Shown piece after piece: positions 21,249 through 34,100 of a DNA stretch of 64,000 bases (position 1 is its first letter; each line of letters opens with the position of its first letter). The DNA comes from Sesamum alatum (lineage: Eukaryota > Streptophyta > Magnoliopsida > Lamiales > Pedaliaceae), in contig JACGWO010000006.1 of assembly GCA_034509735.1 (NCBI GenBank), forward strand, positions 7,269,001 to 7,333,000, in the 5' to 3' direction. Made by a program: the position numbers and the translations under genes. The notes under the pieces were generated by a model. That model was not told where the DNA came from. It did not search any database and saw nothing but the letters and a program-made list of their open reading frames with translations.

Positions 21249-24200
21249 TCAGAGTAAATTCAAAATTTCCATGCATGCTTTGAATTTTTCTATGGTGAGA
21301 CACTTTGTTCCCATATCTGCAGGGTTGCATTCAGATCTTATCTTTTCTAGCTTAATGACATCTTCTCCAACTATATCTCAAATAAAGTGATATCTGATAT
21401 CGATGTGTTTGGTTCTATCATGAAACACAGGATTCTTGCATAGTTGGATTCCCGATTGACTATCAGAAAAGATAACGACTTTTTCTTTTAGAAAACTGAT
21501 TTCTTTCAATAAACCTTCTAACCATATTGCTTCTTTAAATGCCTCAGTTGTAGCAATATACTCAGCCTCAGTAGTAGATAATGCAACAATATGATATAAT
21601 TGAGATTTCCAACTAATGCATGAGCCACATAAAGTAAACACATAGGATGTGGTGGATTTCATGTTATCTTATCATTAGCATAGTTGGATCTAAGTAACCT
21701 GCCAAGCGAGTTCCTTCAGAATATTTTGAAAATTTTATCCCTTTTCAAATGAACCTTTTAAATACCTTAACAAACACTTAAGTGCTTCCCAATGAGGCAG
21801 GCCTGCATTGGACATGTACCTGCTAAGGCAACTTACAACATATGCTATATCTGGTCGAGTGCTAACCATTAAGTACATGACAGATCCTATAGCATTTTAG
21901 TATGATACATTGCTCATATGTTCCTATTCTTGTTTAGTTTTAGGACTCTGTTCTTTAATGAGCTTAAAATGAGCAGCCAGTGGAACAGATGATGGCTTTG
22001 AATCAGACATCGAAATTTTTTTCAGAACATCTTTCACATATGCTGACTGATTCAAAAGGATTGTAGATTTACTCCTATCTCTCTCTATGGTCATTCCTAG
22101 AATCCGTTTTGCATCTCCTAAATCCTTCATTTCAAAGTTCTTACAAAGACTATGTTGCAATTTACTGACCAACTCTAAATTGGGACTCACAATTAGCATG
22201 TCGTCAACATAGAGAACAAGAAAGACAGGATTAGCAGATTCAAACTTGAAATACAGGCAAGGATCATAATCACTTCTTTTGAACTCTAAAGAATGCATGA
22301 AAGAATTAAATTGCTTATTCCATTGGCTAGGTGACTGTTTCAGATCATAGAGAGATTTCTTTAGAAGACAAACATGATCAGGAAATTTCTTATCAACGAA
22401 ACCACATGGTTGTTTCATGTATATTTGTTCTTCTAAATCCCCATGTAAAAATGCAATTTTTACATCCATCTGTTTTAACTCCCAGTCATACTGAGCAACA
22501 AGAGCAAGCATGATTCTAACAGTTGTATATTTAACCACAGGAGAGAAAATTTCAGAATAATCAATTCCTTCCTTTTGAGTAAAGCCTTTTGCTACAAGTC
22601 TGGCTTTAAACCTGTTAGAATCTGTTTCTTGTTTTAACTTGAAAAACCATTTACAGTCAACTACAGAGCCCTCACTAAGTTTTGGGACAAGAATCTAAGT
22701 TTTATTAGAATTCAGAGATTTCATTTCTTCTCGCATAGCACTCAGGCAATTTTTGGATTCTTTAGACTGTAAAGCTTCTTCATATGAAGTTGGTTCAGGG
22801 TTTTCAACACTCAGAACAAAATCTCTAATCCTAGAGGGAAGTTTTCTCTCTCTTCTTTCCCTATTACTGACCTGAGGAATTTCTTCGTGAGCATTCTCAG
22901 TTACAGGTTCATTATTGTTCTGAATTTCCTCCATAATTTCATTATTTGGTTGATCGTTTTCTGGAGGGTCCTTCACCTTATTTGGTATATACTCAATGTT
23001 TGAATCTAGACTACTAGAGGGTGTATCTCTGAGGCAGGGCATATCATGTTCATTAAAGACCACATCTCTACTTACTGTTACCCTAAAACCTGGTTGTTCT
23101 CTAAGACATAGCCTATATCCCTTTAACCCTCGGGGTATCCAATGAAAATGCATTTTTGTGTTCGATGATCTAATTTATCTCCCTTTTGTAAAGTAAAAGC
23201 AGCACAACCAAAAACACGAAGTTTAGAGAGATTCGCATGATTATCATACCATAATGCATCAGGGATTTCACCAGATAAAGGCACATAAGGAGATTTATTA
23301 ATGAGATATGCAGCAGTTAAAACAGCCTCACCCTAGAAAGTTTTCGGTAGGCCCGAACTGACCAACATGCATCTTACCTTATCTAGCAGAGTTCGGTTCA
23401 TTCTTTCTGCAACCGCATTCTACTGAGGTGTATATGGTGTGGTTTTATGCCTTTTAATACCACACTCATTACAGAATTCAGAGAATTGCTGGTTGCAGAA
23501 TTCCAGACCGTTATCTGTCCTTAGTGCTTTTAATTTTTTTCCAGTTTGATTCTCAACAAGAATTTTCCAATTCTTGAACTTTTCAAACACATCTGACTTG
23601 TTTTTCATTAAAAGCACAAAGACCTTTCTAGAAAAGTTATCAATGATAGATAAAAATACTTGTTTCCACCGTGTGTAGGCACATTTGCAGGACCCCATAT
23701 ATCAGCATGTATATAGTCAAGAATGCATGATGATGATGCAGTGTGTCGGTAGTGTGATGTAGGAAAATGAGTCCTATGTTGTTTTCCTAGAGTGCACTCA
23801 TCACAGAAATCCAGTTTTTCAAGTTTTTCTTTCAGAAAACCCTTTCTATGCAAAAGCTCAAGACCTTTCATGCTGATATGACCAAGCCTTTTGTGCCACA
23901 GGTCCGTTTTGTCAGATTTAGAAACATGTGCAGCAAGGGAATTATAAACTACAGAACATATGTATAAGTTCCGTTTTCTTTCTGCTTTGAAAATCATTAG
24001 TGACCCCTTCATGATTTTCATTACTCCCTTGCCCCATCTACCCTCTAGACCCTGCTTTCTAGAGCAGCACATGATATGAGGTTATGACACAAATCAGGCA
24101 CATGTCTAACATCTTTTAGAGTTAACTTATAACCATTTTCAAAAGTCATACAGATATCACCAAGGCCTTTTACTTCACATAACTTTTCATTGGCCATGGA

Positions 24201-25150
24201 TACACAACCCATGTTACATGCTCTATAGTTTGTGAAGATTTCTTTAAAAGGTGACATGTAAAATGTGCATCCAGAATCAATTAACCACTCATTCATGCAA
24301 GGAGCAGATTTAGCAGAGTTAACATCACATAGCATATAGACTTCTCCAGAGTCTTCTTCAAAAGTGACATTGGTTTCTTCTTTCTTTTCTTTCTTGGGAT
24401 TTTTACAGTCTTTTATGAAATGCCCTTTACCCCCACAATTATAGCATTTCCGGTCTTTATACTTGTCATCTTTTGATTTGGACTTACTTCGGCTTTTTCC
24501 TTTCCCTTTACTGTTATTTCTATACTTATGTTCAGGGTTTCGATTCTTGGTTCTTCCTCTTACAAAATTAACTTCAGTCTGGGAAGTACTAGCCTTATTA
24601 GCTTTTAGATCCATTTCTTTACTCTTCAAGTCATTAACTACTGTATCCAAATTAACCTGATCTCTTCCATATTTTATGGCGGCCTTGACATCACTATAGG
24701 TTTCAGGTATAGCATTTAATAGGACTATAGGGGTGTAATCATCAATATTCTTGTCTCCTGTTAACTTAATGTCTGGGACCAGTTTAGTGAACTCATCAAG
24801 ATTTTCATCAATGGTTTTAGTCAAATCAAGTCTATACCGAAAGAATTTTTCAAGTAGAAACAATTTGCTTGGCAGGGAAGTCTCAATATATAACTCCTCT
24901 AATTTTTCCCACAGGGCCTTAGCACTATCTTGTTTACCTACTTTCCTTAGGATATTATCAGACAAATTCAAGATTATTGATGAGTATGCATATTCATCGT
25001 TTCAGACCGTTTTTCTTCAGAAAAGTTTTCAGCATATTTCCCATCTGTTGCCGTAAAAACTTTCTATTGTATTAAGATACCCTTCATTTTTTGCCGCCAT
25101 ATGGAGAAATCAGATTTTCCATCAAACGGTTGCAAATTATAGACAGCCAT
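21249..25150 (-). pseudogene. copia gag-pol polyprotein, multiply disrupted
   Basis: From an ATG at 25150 the reading begins MAVYNLQPFDGKSDFSIW and soon meets stops. 24971-24045 encodes the body of gag, a zinc knuckle (CYNCGGKGHFIKDC) and the protease site (WLIDSGCT). 24072-23420 encodes the integrase zinc region (LWHKRLGHISMKGL, CDECTLGKQHR) and catalytic core (YIHADIWGP, ALRTDNGLEFCN). 23153-22695 holds the integrase C-terminal region. 22660-21924 is reverse transcriptase (VDVKIAFLHGDLEEQIYMKQ-type motif, YVDDMLI). 21662-21378 is RNase H ([18 protein letters not shown]). The end is ACMEILNLL and TGA at 21249. At least six stops or frameshifts make it inactive. Confidence 0.92.
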
Positions 25151-25289
25151 CACACAGATTAAAAGAGATGAATATCACAAAGATAATAATGCAACAAATG
25201 CAGTATTGATGAAGGGGGAACCTTCTTGCCCTCAACCAGATACCCGACGATCTCAGGGACCCGACCAGGTGAGAAGCAATGGAAAGGCT

Positions 25290-25640
25290 TTTGGTCTAGG
25301 TCTGAATGTTATGCACTAAGCAGTTTATAATATAACAGTAGTTTTGCACACAGCAGACTATTACTAAGTTATCAGAGTACGCACTAAGCAAGATACCAAC
25401 ACACAGTAAATGATACCAACAGGATATCCGCACAAAGCAATATTCCAGCACTAAGCAAGATACAGCACCAAGATATAGTAATATACTAGCACTAAGCAGA
25501 GTACCAACACAGGGTAACTCACAAAAACAGGATTCCAGGACAAAGCAATAAACTAACACTAAGCAGAATAATAAAGGATAACAACACAAAGTAGGATATC
25601 AATAAACAGAGTAAGCGATACCAGTACTAAGCAGATTTTA
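25290..25640 (-). repeat. Short degenerate repeats in the copia untranslated leader
   Basis: On the plus strand, CACTAAGCA or ACTAAGCAG occurs near 25313, 25384, 25450, 25493, 25557 and 25627. Variants CACAAAGCA and GACAAAGCA lie between them, often followed by a GATACCAACAC-like stretch. They fill the leader between the primer-binding site and gag. No function can be assigned. Confidence 0.6.
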
Positions 25641-25722
25641 TACTAAAATAGTATAGAGCAATAAAGTAGAGAGGATCGAGCAACCCTTACCAAACCTTTT
25701 AGAGGCCAGCGAGAGCCCGAAG

Positions 25723-25734
25723 GCTCTGATACCA
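25723..25734 (-). other. copia primer-binding site (initiator tRNA-Met)
   Basis: On the minus strand, just after the LTR end, the sequence reads TGGTATCAGAGC. This is complementary to the 3' end of plant initiator methionine tRNA, the usual primer of copia elements. It lies one or two bases from the LTR. Confidence 0.9.
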
Positions 25735-25735
25735 C

Positions 25736-26242
25736 TGTTGGACCGAAGTCCTCCAGTGACAAACACTAGAAAAGAACATATATTACTATTACAGGCGGGA
25801 ACTAGGGTTTTAGAGAACCCTTGCAAATTACAGATTGGGGATTTTGGAATACTTTAAAATTAAAGACAGTTAGAAAACGGAAACAGAAAATCAAACCTAA
25901 CACTCAGCACCGAAGATCGGCTCAGGTTTCCCTGATCCAGGTGGGTCAGCCCTCAGCCCCAAACGCCGGTTGCCCAACCGGTTGCTTTGATTACTCAGGC
26001 ACCACAAAGGCACCAAACTTAGAAGACCGATTTTGGCAACCCTTCCACAAAGGATAACACTAAGCTTATCACACAGGGATTAGAACTCAAGAAGAAGGGG
26101 AGAAGGGTATGTTTTGGTTATTTCTGCCATGGGAGGAAGAAAGCTTTTATAGTGAGAGAGTGTCGATTCGCCAACAAAGGTGAATCACGGCTGCGGCGGA
26201 GAAAAACCATAGAAGGCATAGTTTCGAGGGGGTTGGGAATAT

Positions 26243-26287
<45 letters not shown>

Positions 26288-26467
26288 GCGGAGAAGAAGA
26301 GAAGCCACTTAGGGTTAGGGGAAATCGGTCAATAGACCGATATAAAAGGGATGAGGGAGATGGGCCAGTGGGCTTGGGCTTTAGGTAGCTGAGTAAGCAA
26401 GCCGTCTAGGTAGGGTCGGGGGCGATTGGGCTGAACCATTGAGGAAACTTGGGCCATTTTTCCAACA
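25736..26467 (-). repeat. copia 5' LTR
   Basis: This 732-bp copy of the LTR is longer than the left one. It has an expanded (GA)n tract at 26246-26280 and a small duplication creating CCGGTTGCCCAACCGGTTG near 25970. Transcription of the element would start here towards lower coordinates. Confidence 0.92.
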
Positions 26468-26472
26468 TATAT

Positions 26473-26921
26473 AAAACAAAAACAAGATTATTATGGATAT
26501 ATAACATTTACAAACATATCTAATATATATATATATTATAGATATAGATATTTGCCATCGATGGAAGCCTGCCGCCTAGATCCACCTCCACCTATGTCGT
26601 AGCCCTGTGAGATGGTGCGCGACGATGATGACGACGCCTAGATCTAGGTTGGCGACAGTGGGCAAAGATGTTGTCAGACATCGTCGGCCAAATCTGGGTA
26701 TGCAATAACACCATCGCCAGCATAGTTACCTGGATCATTGTCACCCCCTTAGGTATGGGTGGGTGACAACCGTCATCACCTATGCGATGGTGGGCAACCA
26801 CGGGCGTCGTCACCTACGTTGTGGTGTCCAATGAAAGGAGGAAGGGGGGAAAGGGGAATAAAAAAAAAGAAGAAGAAGAAGAAAACATATTTTTTTTAAA
26901 TTTAAAAATAATAAAAAAGAA
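26473..26921. other. Intergenic sequence with GC-rich GTCGTC-type imperfect repeats
   Basis: About 26550-26820 is locally GC-rich, with imperfect short repeats such as CGTCGTCACCTA and GATGGTG. The small ORFs through it have no recognisable protein features. It borders a MITE at 26922. Confidence 0.4.
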
Positions 26922-27180
26922 GGGTAAATTACAATGATAGTCCCTGAGGTTAGGCCCAATTACACAAACACCTCTTATCTTTTGCGAAATTACAGCTACA
27001 CCCCCTGAGGTTGTAATTGTATTACAATTACACCCCCTATTAAAAGGCAAAGTTTACACTAATACCCCCTGAAAAACATTACACTAACACCCCTCAGGAG
27101 GTGTAGCTGTAATTTCACAAAAGACATTGGGTGTTTGTATAATTGAGTCTAATCTCAAGGGGTGTCAATATAATTTACCC
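26922..27180. mobile_element. Intact foldback MITE, GGGTAAATTA family
   Basis: Terminal inverted repeats start GGGTAAATTACAATGA and end ATATAATTTACCC, and pairing extends about 50 bp into each arm (AATTACACAAACACC opposite GGTGTTTGTATAATT). The flanks TAAAAAAGAA and TAAAAGGAAA agree at 8 of 10 bases, suggesting a MULE-type target duplication. There is no coding capacity. This is the clearest example of a family also seen at 10024-10534. Confidence 0.75.
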
Positions 27181-27820
27181 TAAAAGGAAAGTATTACATT
27201 TGTTTAATACATGTAATGATAATTTAAATTTAAGTATTAATTATTGTAAATGATATGATTTATTAAAATATATTTAAACTAAATAATAATTTAATTAGTA
27301 GATAATATATAATTGTAATAATTTATTAACTTTTATATTCATATAGATATTTAAATCAGAAAAGTCAATTTTAGTGCATTAATCTCTTTACGTACAAAGG
27401 CGATAATATCTAATATGAACTAAGAGAAGAATGTAAAAAACAAGTGCAATTATCAATTAGAAAAAAGACAGACAAAAGCAACTAATTGGAAGAACAATGA
27501 TACAAGAGTGTGATGATATACGGGTCAACAAAGAGTAGGGGTGAGAGGAGGATTGAGTTGGATCCCGAGATCCACGAGCTGGTTCGATTAGATTTTGAAT
27601 CAAGTTCAAACGTTTGAACTTGAGCTCATCCATTGTAAGTTTGAGTCCAACCAAAAGATTTGAATGATCCTTGTGGACTTTTTTCAAATTTTTAATTAAT
27701 TTATATTGCTGATCGTACTATCATTTATACTAATAGCAATAGTGGTAACAATAATGTTATCAACGACAACAATAAAAATGAGGGTAATAGAATTATTTTG
27801 AATCTATGTAATAAACAGTA
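27181..27820. other. Intergenic spacer with palindrome
   Basis: No gene is seen. 27195-27360 matches the dispersed repeat at 14610-14765. A perfect 24-bp palindrome centred on CAAACGTTTG spans 27600-27623. Confidence 0.5.
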
Positions 27821-27893
27821 GGGGGTGTAGCTCATATGGTAGAGCGCTCGCTTCGCATGCGAGAGGCACGGGGTTCGATTCCCCGCACCTCCA
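27821..27893 (+). tRNA. tRNA-Ala (anticodon CGC)
   Basis: This is a complete 73-nt cloverleaf with anticodon CGC at 27854-27856 (reads GCG), the G3-U70 alanine identity pair and discriminator A. The A box is TAGCTCATATGG and the B box GGTTCGATTCC. It is identical to the copy at 36899-36971 except for the first anticodon base, and to the copy at 7993-8065 except for T-loop base 57. A T run at about 27930 may terminate polymerase III. Confidence 0.96.
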
Positions 27894-28065
27894 TTCTCCC
27901 TTCCACTGTTGTCTTTATCTTTAGATATGTATTTTTAAATAAAATGAATTAATTTTCCTTCTTCTTCATCTAAATCCAGCAAGACAGTATATAAATTTTC
28001 AACACAGGGTATTGTTTGCAAATAATTTATAATACTGGGGGTTTTATGCAATTTTTCCTTTATTT

Positions 28066-28125
28066 TCACTTATATATTCTGTTCCCTTTACCAGTCAGTC
28101 GTAAGGCTTTGCAACTCAGGTGGAC
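28066..28125 (+). promoter_or_regulatory. FTA core promoter and short leader
   Basis: TATATATTC at about 28070 is the only TATA-like motif close upstream of the FTA ATG. If used, the leader would be only about 25 bases, so a different start upstream is also possible. The sequence from 27894 to 28065, after the tRNA, shows nothing else of note. Confidence 0.35.
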
Positions 28126-31100
28126 ATGGATCGGGGAGTAGAAGAAGAGAGAGAGCGAATACCGATGAGCGAGAGACCCGAATGGGCCGATATTCGGCCC
28201 GTACCGCAAGATGACGGCCCGAATCCGGTCGTGCCGATTGCTTACACCGATGAGTTCAGCGAAACCATGGATTACTTTAGAGCCGTGTACTTGGCCGATG
28301 AGCGATCCCCACGCGCACTTCAACTCACTAAAGAAGCCATTTTTCTCAATTCAGGGAATTACACTGTAATCTCCTTCTTCTTCTTCTTCTTCTCTTAATT
28401 TATTGGTTTATACTTTTTCTTAACTGGAAATGAACAGTACGAGTTGAGTTAATTTAATTGTTGAAATTATATTTGGTAATTTGCATTGGGGAATAGCTGT
28501 TAGAGTACTATTGTTTTGGTAACTGTGTGATGCTAAGATTGGGAGAGGAGGATTTCAAAAGCATCATCTGACACAGATTTCTAGCTGTTTAGTTAAGACT
28601 GTGGGTTCATCCGTGGACGTATATAAAGCTGAGGTGAATATACATGCGCCATTGTTTGTTTATTTTGTTTTTGGTTTGTGCGAGAAATATATAGCGGATG
28701 CGCGATTTGCCGACCATGGCTTGAGTCCTCCTTTTGCTATACAAGCACAAAAATCTTATTTAGGAGCGATGAGTGAGTTTTTAATGTGTAAATGCTAAGG
28801 GCTGACTATTTTTGACTAGAATTCTTTCTTGAAGACCCCTGGTATAAAGTGTGTGCTGAAAATTTTTCTATTTCTGTTAGGTGTGGCAATTCAGACGTCT
28901 AGTACTCGACTCACTTAATGTTGATTTGCATGAAGAATTGCATTTCCTTGACCAGATTACAAAAGACAATTCCAAAAACTATCAAATATGGTAAGCAGTT
29001 ATTCTACTGATTCATCTCTTTCCCATTTGTGAAATTGCATTTTTTTTTTTTTTGTTTTTTCTGGTGGATGCTTGAGCAAGTTGTAGTTGCAAAATTGGAA
29101 ACATAATTAGGAAGAAATGTTGTTTAATTATCATTTTTTCCCAAGAAACTGATGAATGTAACCGAGCCTCTATTATAGTATATCTTTTCAAGGGTATAGG
29201 GATATTGGTGGAAAGACTCAGTCTGAAAGAGCTTCATCTCATACGTAGTAGCTAAATAATTATCTCTTGAATTGTTGTCGATAGGTTATTATCTCTTCTG
29301 GTGCAATCCTTACTTACATGAGAATGCATTGCTGTACTACTTTCTATGAGAATGACAAAGAGCTGGTTGCCATAGACATGAGAAATTAGGCTGATTATGG
29401 TGGAGTAAAACTGAGGTTTGAGTTGAAATGAATTGTATGCTGAGCTTGTAATTAGGCTGCATTACTGTATTCTTGTTCTGACTCTTACTTTGTACATGCG
29501 CATCTAGAAAGGAGTATTCTTGTTTTCAATTTTTGTTGTAGCAGGTGTGTATTACAGGAATGGATAGTCTTTTATTCTTCCTGTCTCCATCAATGCTCTC
29601 TCTGTGTCTCACACACACACAGAACATGGGTGTTTAGGCTATATTGTGCTGGGAAATGGACTGTTAAGCTGCCTAGGAGAGCATAGTCTTGTCCCTATGT
29701 ACTGCAGCCCTTTCTTCCTATAGATTGGGTTTTTGGTGCATGTTTTTGGTTTATTTATTGTTCCTCATGACATGTTAGGCATACTCGTTATTACTGGGAT
29801 AATTCTTTTGAAAATAAATGAAAAAATTATTGAAGGATGAAGAATTATGTAATTAGGGAACAGGTACCTATGGGTGCAGTAGGCAGCAGGAAATTCCTTA
29901 AAAGTTCTTTCCCTATCAAGCATCTGCAACAGCCACCAGTTGTATTCACATTACTATTTGCAGAAAACATATACCACTTTCTCACACACTATAGTTTCTA
30001 AGGTTCTGTTTGTATGGGAGGATATGGTATTGAGGAAGCATTTGGAGCTACATATTTTAGATGACCCCAAATAATATGAGTCTTAAACTCATCAGGACGC
30101 TTGAAAGAATTACTCCAAAATTTACTTATGGATTTGAGATATATTAAACTCAATTCAGACAAGTTGTAGATCCCCCCAAGCACATCTACTACAATAATTA
30201 GTGGGAAAATTGTTAACAGACTGATAATGCTTATCTTTCTGCTATCAAATGTATACTTTATATGATGGAAGTCTTGCAGACCAATAAAAGCACAAATTCA
30301 GTTCCCTTGCATATTCCTTCCAGTATATATGTACATATGTATGTAATTTCGTATGATGAACAGAGCTAGGAATCATCTGTGTGCCCTTATCATAGACTTG
30401 TGAAGACTGAACTGAAGGGCGTTATCTCAAGCAGAGCTCATTTAGTTTGTTCTCTTCACTGAAAGTTAGCATGTAATTAACTTAAGGACCTGGTTATATT
30501 CATATCTAGCATGTCACAATCAACATAAAACCACATTTTTCTACTTTCTAGTTCTTGTTGTATCTAATCATAAATCTCTTTCATCCTCCTTTGGCTTCTA
30601 CTCTATGAAAAACTTATGGGGCGTTTGGTTTTACTCTGAAAATCCGTTTTCAGTTTTACATTATTTTAGAATTCTGGAAGCTTGTTTGTTTATCCCAATC
30701 CCATTGAAAAGGCCCAATTCCGATGGAATTTTGCAGCCTAGGTCCATTGAAAACAACTTTCTCATATACACTTCTAGGCCTCATCATTTCTTTTGTTTTA
30801 GCTATACAATGGGGCATGACAAGACATGTTGTCATGTCATCTTGACTTTTTTAGAAATAAAAGTAATATAATACTATAAATTCAATATACATTATCTACA
30901 AAATACCAATATAACAAATCAAATTCAAACAAATTCTCATTTCTCACACCTATAAGCCTAGGTTTGGAAATATACAATCCAAACATATTTTCATTTCTCA
31001 CACAAAAACCAACAGAGCATTTTTCACCCCATTGAAAATGCTTGAAACTAAAAAAACCAAATGCCCCATTAGTATTTATATGAGTTTGAGGATCATCAAA

Positions 31101-34100
31101 TAATTCAAATTGACTATGTATACTTTAATGCTTTGCCTGATTTTAGTGGATTGGATCCATAATCAGGCACAAATTCTTGTTTGGTTCAATATTTTTGCAG
31201 CCCGGGATACAAATGAGGCCCGTATCTAATCCTTCAAAATGAGTGATCCCACCCAGTAGGCTTGTGTTAATCCAGGCTTGGGCACCCTTGTGGATACGGT
31301 GCGTAAATAGTCCAATTTGCCTTTACTTTTCATGGAATGCTTAATTACTGGGTGGAGATTGTAGAGGTTCAGCATAAGCAAAGGACCAACTCTGTGTGAT
31401 GATTCATTTGGATGATCGGGAAAGCCACTCTTTACCATACAAAGTTTCAAAAATTGTACTTTGTTAAGAAGCCAACACATTATCAAATTGAAGATAAATT
31501 ATTGACAGGGAAAATGCCGTATCTTGATTCTCATTTCAAACCAACAAGGGAAAGTTCAATGACATTAATAAATGTGAATCTGCAAGCCAACTTAACTGTA
31601 GGATAAGTTTGCCCATTTGAAGGTAGAAATGCCCATTTGGTAAAGAGAAATAAAGATTGAAGATAGAAATGTCCATTTGAAGGCCTTGTCCATATTTCTG
31701 TCGACTTTATGAAATGGACATGTAGAGTGTCGTCTATTTTCATTGATCGCTCCTTCATTAGAGCATGGCTATTTGATTAAGATTTGACAATCTGGCTTTG
31801 GTTTCCAGGTTCTTATCCCTTGCTGCCTGCGCCTTATCAATAATATAACTCTATGTGGCCTTAGAAAGTCTGCCATGACCAAGCGCCCAGGTATTTACCT
31901 AGATTATCCAGTCCTAGCTCTAGAAAATGGTATGCAGTCGCTCCCTCGTTCTTCTTGAAGTAAGAGGCCGCGATTTGATCGAAACAATTTTATAGACATT
32001 TATAAAGCTAGCATATTCAAATAGAAGGATTCCTTTTAAGCATTATTAAACATGCAAATACCTAAGTTTGGCCTTTGTGTAATAACAAATACAAAGGAGA
32101 AGATTGTAAAGTTTTTCATAAGACAATGTAAATAACAAACAAATTTTACAAAAAATAAATAAACTTAGGTATTTTTGCTCAAGTGAATCCAAGAGTTCAT
32201 TACAAATAAAAATATAAAATATATTATCTTCAAATATGTCTCATCAATAAATAATGAGACTATTCATATCTATTAAACCATTCACGTACTAAGGGGCATA
32301 GATAAATTATCTTTGAAAATGTTACCCTTGGTGGCCATCTTTTATTTTATCATGTTTTGTAATTCATTCAACCAAACACATGGCTGAGTTGGTACATGGA
32401 ATATCACACTGGACAATATATCCAACTGAACACATGATATTGTATCATGAGACTATTTATCATACAATTTCCGTCCCACCAAATCGCATCATACTTGACC
32501 TCATCAACCTAACCAAACATGTCCTAACTTGACTAGGTATCCTCAGATTTATTCCATTGTTTGGTCCTGGAGTTTGAACAGCTTTGTCTTGAAGGGGAAG
32601 TTGGAATTGGCCGAGTCTTTCATATTGAGAATATTGGAGTTTTGGGTTAAGATAATTCCCAGTGCTCTACAAATTTGGAAACAGAGGAATTTGGTGATTC
32701 CCAAATCCCAGCATATGTTTAGGTCAGTCTTGATGCATAAGAACATTTTGTCCTTGTTGCTCTTCCGAGCATGGTGGTTTTGCATTTTGTGCAGGAGTGA
32801 ATGTAAAAATGTCTCAGGATGGAACTTGATCTGAGTTTTTGGCTCTAAATCTCCATGAGCTGAACTGAGGTAGAGGCCATTATATTTATCACTTTGGTGT
32901 AATGGTTTAAGTCTGAAAAGAAGTTGATTGTAGAATGCTTTGGAATGAAGAATTAAAGTATGTTTAACCAACTGGTGTCCAAGGCTTACATGTAGAGAAG
33001 CTGATGAGAAATCCTTGGTCAAGGTCTTAGAAAAGATTATTGGAAGTTCCTAGAGCCCAAATTGAAGAAGAGGGAATGAAGAAACATGCTCGCACATAGT
33101 TTTCCTTTTAATTGCATAAGGATCTGATTATGTTCAATAACAAAACTTCACTGGGTCCAAGCTGAGGTCCAGGTCTGCGTAAGACTTGATAAAAACAAAT
33201 ATCAAGTAAATAAAATGGCATGACAAGAATTTGACCCGGTCTAGCTTTAGTCAGGCCACTCTAGGCTAAGTCAAAATCTGGTTCAGTTCTCAAATAGAAG
33301 GTTAGTAGGTTGATTCAATTGAGGTGGCAAGAAAACTCAGACTTAGAAGCAGCTTTCTGTGGTTTCAAGAGCAAAACATTTATTCGATAAAAAAATTCAG
33401 TAACTGGGTATTCATTGACTTAATAATCTAGTGGCTCTAGGGCACCAGAAATGTTTTTAAAGGATACAAAGTGATAATAATGCAGCAAGAAATGGTGTTA
33501 TGATGATGGACATTGATTTTCATGGCCAGGTGGAAATACGACATTTTAGGTCACCCATTACAGTTTTGAACCTGAACTATATAACTTTTACTGGAAATGT
33601 CACCTTGCATGTTCATCTCGCATCATTCAGCTTCTTTTCTCCCCCTCCTTGTATATATTTATATTCATGCAAAATCTGGTGAACTCCCAATTTACTCTTT
33701 TCAAGAGGAATGTTCAGGAGAAAATGCTTTAAATCTCTCTCTGTTATTGGCTATCTGATGTTGCCCTGCCTCTAGACCCTGAATCTAGACTTGTGTTCAT
33801 TAATATCCACATTGGCTGGCATTTCAAACTATTCAATTTTCAGGCATCATAGGCGGTGGGTTGCTGAGAAGCTTGGGACTCATATAGCAAGCAAGGAGCT
33901 TGAATTCACCAGGGAAATTTTCTCTCAGGATGCAAAGAACTATCATGCCTGGTCCCATAGGCAGGTGCGCTGAATTCACTTCTTCTTGTTTTTAGGGCTG
34001 AAAAACAAATTAAGCCTAAACAAAACAGCAAGTTTTCATTCTTAGATCTCCTTTTTGTTGGTTCTACACCACACATTATAGTAAAATTTCTCTATGCAGT

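Larger units (their letters stand above)
20421..26467 (-). mobile_element. Ty1/copia LTR retrotransposon, full length, defective
   Basis: Two direct LTRs (20421-21118 and 25736-26467) start TGTTGGACC and end CCAACA. They are flanked by identical 5-bp target duplications TATAT (20416-20420 and 26468-26472). The coding strand is minus, so the right LTR is the 5' LTR. Just inside it is a primer-binding site matching initiator tRNA-Met. Internal order is gag, protease, integrase, reverse transcriptase, RNase H, which defines copia. The polyprotein has many stops and shifts. The style resembles the Tnt1/Tork branch; that lineage call is inference. Confidence 0.95.

Noticed and set aside
32549..33022. 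157-codon minus-strand ORF in FTA intron 2
   Set aside because: No recognisable domain, composition typical of random AT-rich sequence, and it lies within an intron of an intact gene.
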